Made by a program: the position numbers and the translations under genes
NCBI RefSeq assembly: GCF_050279675.1
Contig: NZ_JBNNUK010000002.1
Location: forward strand, 124,001 to 188,000
DNA: 64,000 nt
Direction: 5' to 3'
DNA from: Viridibacillus sp050279675
Lineage (GTDB): Bacteria; Bacillota; Bacilli; Bacillales_A; Planococcaceae
The notes under the pieces: model-generated
What the model was told of the DNA's origin: nothing
The model's input: the letters and a program-made list of their open reading frames with translations, nothing else
Databases searched by the model: none
Part shown: positions 60,275 through 64,000 of the stretch, piece after piece
Layout of the letters: each line of letters opens with the position of its first letter
How positions within the stretch are numbered: the stretch's first letter is position 1

Positions 60275-63200
60275 TTAATTATTTTGCTCAAGGAATTGGT
60301 ATATCGCCATCATCTCTTGTTTATTCAGCTCACGAATACGACTGAAAATCGGAATATGTGCAACTGCCTCAAGATTTAAACTTTCAGAAACAACATCACT
60401 TACTTTACCAGTTAACCATGTTTGTACGTCTATGCCTTCGATGATTTCCTCACGTCCTTCATCATTGATGCCACTTTCATAACAACTAACACAGGGTACC
60501 GATAATTTATACACACCATCATGGAGTCCATCTTCTGAAATTACTTTCTTCCCTTTACAGAAAGGACATTGATGACTTTTTTTAATCTTATTAATTTGAG
60601 TGACAATTTTTTTGTAACCAAACGCTTCATATACATAGGTAAGCTTTTTGAATTTTCCATTGGTAAAATACTTATCAATGATTGTTTCTCTCGTTTCGGT
60701 TATATTGTCAAAATCACAGATAGTGATCCGATTTTTCAAACTGATAGATTCGATATTACTGCTAATTTTGCTCCAGAATGGTAGGACATTTTGCAAAACC
60801 ATTTCGTAATGGGCAAAACTACCCTGCTCCAGTTCAAACATTTTCAGAGTAACCTGTGTCTCTCTAGGTAATAGGGAAACATCTTCAGTCAAAGTCATAT
60901 CACCGCCGACAATAGCCTTGAGTTTTTCTAGTATTTGTAACTTACCAACTGTTTCTATTACTTGATCAATAGGCTGCTGAATAATCTCACGAATATCAGT
61001 GTCGTTAAATTTTAGCTTTTTATGGTGGTTTAGCACGGTTCCTTGACAGATTGGACAGGTAATCATCTCTTTGGATGCTTTCATTTGCTCTTTAATAATC
61101 GATTTCGATACAACGATATAGCGTCCAATGATGAAATTAAAGCCTTCCCAAGTCCTCGACGCTTTTCCTGCTTTATCATAGAATGACTTTTCCCAATACC
61201 CGTATAAAAATGTGTGTTTTTCCGCTTCCGTCATGTCATTATAACTTTTACTTAGATCCTGACCAAGCTCATTCTTAATCTCATCAAAGAGGAATTGTAA
61301 TTTTGGATATTGATAGAATTTTAAAACCTTCATCACTTCTGGATGGAATAGGCCATCCCAGAATGGCACGGTTTTGTTTTGAATAACAATATCAATATCA
61401 AATTTTTCTATCACTTGTCGGCCCGAGCAAGATGGACAATGGTTTTCTTGATTATAAAAATCGAAGCTATTCGTATTTTGATTGGTCGGATGAGCTGCTA
61501 CAATATGGTTGATCAAGCCGCCCATTTCATATAGAAAACTATATTGACTATACAAATGACGTTCTAAATCAATGGCGATGACGGGGGCAATTGTTTCAGA
61601 TTCGTACTCACCATAAATCAAACGAGCCATAGATGATAAGCTTTTTAATATACCACCCTTATAGACGTTTTCTGCATTTTTAAAATAGGCAATATGATTT
61701 TCTGTTAAGTAGGTAACGCCATTTTGTTGATTGCGTGTTGAAGAAATTTGTATTGGAACAACTCCGTCTTCACTGTTTTTTCGACGATAATAGTCTTCAT
61801 GACTGACAACTTCCAGATGCTCCACTGGTGCAAGTTGTCTTTCACCAAAATCAACGATAAAATCAGAGTTTTCTAGCATATACGAATTATGTTCAATCAT
61901 TATTATTGAGACAGATTCATCTTGCAAAATGCTTCTGAGACTATCGATGAATTGATTTAAAATATTCTGTGATAAACCTTTTGAAGGCTCATCAAAAATA
62001 AAAAGCGTATGTGGGTTTCTAGAGTTGGCAAACAGCTCAGAAACCAAATGGACACATTGAAATTCACCAGTAGATAAGGACTGAGTTTTTCTTTCCAACG
62101 TCAAATAACCTAGACCAAGTTTGATCAATAAACTCAATCGTTTATGAGCAATGTCTCCTTCTGGGAGTTCATCAATAATATCTTCAATCGAGCGTTGAAA
62201 AATAGCATCAATATCTTCACTATATTTGGTGAGTTTCCTTTTAATATCTAGAAACGTCGCAACTGTTGACCGACTCGTAATCGATTGGTTTCGTTCCTGC
62301 CCAACCATGACAATTTTATCTTTTGGATATCGCTTCAGAAAGTCTTTGGCTATACACTCATTTACAAGTGTCGATTTTCCACATCCTGATTCACCCGTAA
62401 ACGTTACAAGTCTGTTTTGGGGAATTTGAATTTCTACCATTTGAATATTACGACAGTAAAGCTCTTTGAATTGATAGTAACCTGTTGGCAATGCTTCATT
62501 TCGTTCCCAAATGATTGGTTTTGGTCGTGGAGATTCTTCAACAATTTTCCCGCCATATTTCCCACTACCTGGACCAAAGAACAATTGCTCATCCGTTGTG
62601 TCGAGCACTGTGTCAGAATGATCAATGAGCCAAATTTGATTCTTAAAGCCCAGTTTTTTAATCTGTTCTAAAATTTTCAATAATGTTTGATGATCAAGGC
62701 CCACAGAGATTTCATCAATAATTATTACGGTATTTTCACTGGATGCCATGAATTCTGCTAAGTATAGTCGGGTTAATTCTCCACCTGACAATGTGCCCAT
62801 AATACGATTTAATGTTAAGTAACCAATATTCATATTGATCATATTTTTGAGGATATGTTGTTTACCTTCACTAATATTTAAAACTTCTGCAAGAGATAAA
62901 ATAGATTCAATGCTTAAGTCGTTTATATTAGAAATAGTATGTGGTTTATCAAATAAATCAATCATATATTGTTCAACTTCTTGATTAAAGCGCTTCCCCT
63001 TACACTTAGGACATTCGACATTTTTAGTAGTTCCGCGACCTTTACAACTTGGACACCAACCTAACTCATTATTAAATGAAAAAACTTCTGGAGACAAATT
63101 GAATTTTTCAGCAAGAGTAACACGAATGTCTTTGAATACGCCTGTATGTGTGCCAATTGTAGAACGTGGATTAGAAGAGATTGATGATTTTCCAAGGAAA

Positions 63201-63445
63201 AGGACTAATGGCATTTCTTCCATCTTGATGGCACTGAAATTTGTATCCATAATTGTAGGAAATAAATACTGATATTCAGCTTTTGGCAATAAAGAAACGA
63301 GACGCTTCTTGGATTCTTCGCCAATTGTTTGACAAAATGTCGTTTTACCAGATCCAGACAAACCAGCGATTCCTAACGACTTATCTACTGGTAGTACGGC
63401 ATCTAATTTGTTAATATTATTCGCAATTAATTGATTGATTTTCAT
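60275..63445 (-). CDS. UvrA-like double ATPase with Zn-finger C-terminal extension
   Basis: A 1056-residue paralog of excinuclease subunit UvrA. ABC domain 1: Walker A GLSGSGKTT (residues 28-36), a CXXC pair (CPSCKGRG, CPKCKGKR at 131-152) and LSGGELTR near 218, then VIIIDEIS. ABC domain 2: GESGCGKST near 354, LSTGEFQ near 465 and FIFDEPSKGL. There is little between Walker A and the zinc finger of domain 1, so the UvrB-binding domain of true UvrA is missing. From about 560 to 1056 a further half carries three to four CXXC sites (CPSCSGR, CPICQG, CPFCKGKK, CVSCYES) but no ATPase. Related UvrA-like proteins are linked to antibiotic or DNA-lesion responses; the function here is open. Confidence 0.82.
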   Translation of the reverse strand: MKINQLIANNINKLDAVLPVDKSLGIAGLSGSGKTTFCQTIGEESKKRLVSLLPKAEYQYLFPTIMDTNFSAIKMEEMPLVLFLGKSSISSNPRSTIGTHTGVFKDIRVTLAEKFNLSPEVFSFNNELGWCPSCKGRGTTKNVECPKCKGKRFNQEVEQYMIDLFDKPHTISNINDLSIESILSLAEVLNISEGKQHILKNMINMNIGYLTLNRIMGTLSGGELTRLYLAEFMASSENTVIIIDEISVGLDHQTLLKILEQIKKLGFKNQIWLIDHSDTVLDTTDEQLFFGPGSGKYGGKIVEESPRPKPIIWERNEALPTGYYQFKELYCRNIQMVEIQIPQNRLVTFTGESGCGKSTLVNECIAKDFLKRYPKDKIVMVGQERNQSITSRSTVATFLDIKRKLTKYSEDIDAIFQRSIEDIIDELPEGDIAHKRLSLLIKLGLGYLTLERKTQSLSTGEFQCVHLVSELFANSRNPHTLFIFDEPSKGLSQNILNQFIDSLRSILQDESVSIIMIEHNSYMLENSDFIVDFGERQLAPVEHLEVVSHEDYYRRKNSEDGVVPIQISSTRNQQNGVTYLTENHIAYFKNAENVYKGGILKSLSSMARLIYGEYESETIAPVIAIDLERHLYSQYSFLYEMGGLINHIVAAHPTNQNTNSFDFYNQENHCPSCSGRQVIEKFDIDIVIQNKTVPFWDGLFHPEVMKVLKFYQYPKLQFLFDEIKNELGQDLSKSYNDMTEAEKHTFLYGYWEKSFYDKAGKASRTWEGFNFIIGRYIVVSKSIIKEQMKASKEMITCPICQGTVLNHHKKLKFNDTDIREIIQQPIDQVIETVGKLQILEKLKAIVGGDMTLTEDVSLLPRETQVTLKMFELEQGSFAHYEMVLQNVLPFWSKISSNIESISLKNRITICDFDNITETRETIIDKYFTNGKFKKLTYVYEAFGYKKIVTQINKIKKSHQCPFCKGKKVISEDGLHDGVYKLSVPCVSCYESGINDEGREEIIEGIDVQTWLTGKVSDVVSESLNLEAVAHIPIFSRIRELNKQEMMAIYQFLEQNN

Positions 63446-63930
63446 AGTGATGCCCTCGCGATTCTATAAATTTAATATTGCCATAATGATAAAAATTCAA
63501 TTGAGTTTGTTGTGTTTTTTCGAATCGACAATTTCATACTAATTGTATAGGGATATTTCTATTTTGATCAATTCCACCATTTAGTGGTCTTTTTTACCCC
63601 AACTCCACAAAGTATATACTTAATGCTTAGTTATATTATAAAAACTTCTACAACCATCCTGCCCCGTTTGATAAATTATTATTAATACAAAATAGGTTAT
63701 CTAATCAATCCCTTATTCCATTAAAAATGACGCTTTCCGTGTTCTGGAAGAGCGCCATTCTCATAAAGAAAGAGCGCCATTCTTGTTACGGAAATGCGCC
63801 CGATTGTTGAAGAATGGTTTATTAGTATAAACGATTAATAATTATCATTTCTTTTTGTTTGAAATATTCAAGTACACATTCACAAGGTTGTTTCTGAAAA
63901 TCAGGCATGCTAGAGAATGAAGAAATCTTT
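63446..63930. other. Intergenic region with GCGCC repeat elements
   Basis: No gene was seen. Three short related elements lie at about 63725-63805: GAAGAGCGCCATTCT, AAGAGCGCCATTCTT and AATGCGCCCGATTGTT, spaced by about 22-28 bp. The last resembles CAATCGCGCCCGATTG at 43669-43684. Confidence 0.55.
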
Positions 63931-64000
63931 TTACAGTTCTGCTAAAACTTTTCCGAGCTGATCACCCATATTTGTCCAAGCATATTTAGCTCCCTCGATA
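63931..64000 (-). CDS. Partial gene at window end
   Basis: The minus strand carries the last 22 codons of a gene whose start lies outside the window: IEGAKYAWTNMGDQLGKVLA, then EL and stop. It is amphipathic and helical, as at the C-terminus of many small soluble enzymes. The family cannot be decided from this piece. Confidence 0.5.
   Translation of the reverse strand, partial: IEGAKYAWTNMGDQLGKVLAEL

Noticed and set aside
60275..63445. Calling this gene uvrA
   Set aside because: The domain order, the missing UvrB-binding region and the extra C-terminal half differ from housekeeping UvrA.
1..64000. Search for CRISPR arrays, prophage modules, toxin-antitoxin pairs, retrons or known defence operons
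   Set aside because: No regular repeat-spacer array, integrase, terminase, reverse transcriptase or recognisable defence gene set was seen. The ATPase at 60275 stands alone.

Overview
The window is low-GC, AT-rich DNA from an endospore-forming Firmicute of the Bacillaceae/Planococcaceae type. The basis is AGGAGG-type ribosome binding sites with many TTG and GTG starts, three T-box leaders, a SleL-like LysM/glycosidase-18 spore cortex enzyme, a YjcZ-family tiny glycine-rich membrane protein, a YpzG-family small protein, an LCP cell-wall ligase and a FapR-type operator. The species cannot be named from the sequence alone. It looks like a chromosomal, partly accessory region: there are no rRNA or tRNA genes, no CRISPR array, no intact insertion sequence and no prophage.

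Layout. 0-4.3 kb: an ECF vitamin transporter operon (DUF4430 lipoprotein, EcfT, fused double EcfA, S component). 4.8-6.9 kb: a class I lysyl-tRNA synthetase behind a lysine T-box. 7-11.4 kb: a secreted multidomain subtilase, a double winged-helix regulator and an alpha/beta hydrolase. 11.5-13.9 kb: trpE-trpG behind a tryptophan T-box. 14-18.5 kb: small stress-type proteins, a tandem gene duplication and an MBL hydrolase. 18.5-20.5 kb: SleL and small proteins. 20.7-23.4 kb: a NitT/TauT-type ABC importer. 23.6-33.7 kb: a Nudix hydrolase, a methyltransferase, a double-repeat DNA-binding-like protein, an LCP protein, a RelA/SpoT homologue with an eroded synthetase domain, a YjcZ protein, a PadR operon with an inverted-repeat operator and a membrane Lon-like protease. 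34.2-37.7 kb: a type 2 isoleucyl-tRNA synthetase behind an isoleucine T-box. 37.9-46 kb: an accessory zone of acetyltransferases, a YkgJ-like/pentapeptide fusion, a Nudix hydrolase, peptidase E, a copper-amine-oxidase-N protein and many gene fragments. 46.3-48.7 kb: a MocR regulator paired with D-Ala-D-Ala ligase, GC-richer by eye. 48.9-60 kb: secreted proteins, lipoproteins and small unknowns, a FapR-box-controlled FabH, and a MaoC/MBL pair with a TetR-type palindrome. 60.2-63.4 kb: a 1056-residue UvrA-like double ATPase with an unusual Zn-finger C-terminal half.

The common thread is supply of aminoacyl-tRNA (Lys, Ile) and of tryptophan precursor, each under T-box sensing, next to cell-envelope and spore functions. 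Both synthetases are of the less common type: class I LysRS, and IleRS2, whose family is known for mupirocin tolerance. I did not find a clearly new defence or mobile system. The most unusual items are the hydrolase-only RSH, the UvrA-like protein with the extra C-terminal half, the YkgJ-pentapeptide fusion, the Lon-like gene with an overlapping leader peptide, and several small genes hidden or broken by single-base changes.
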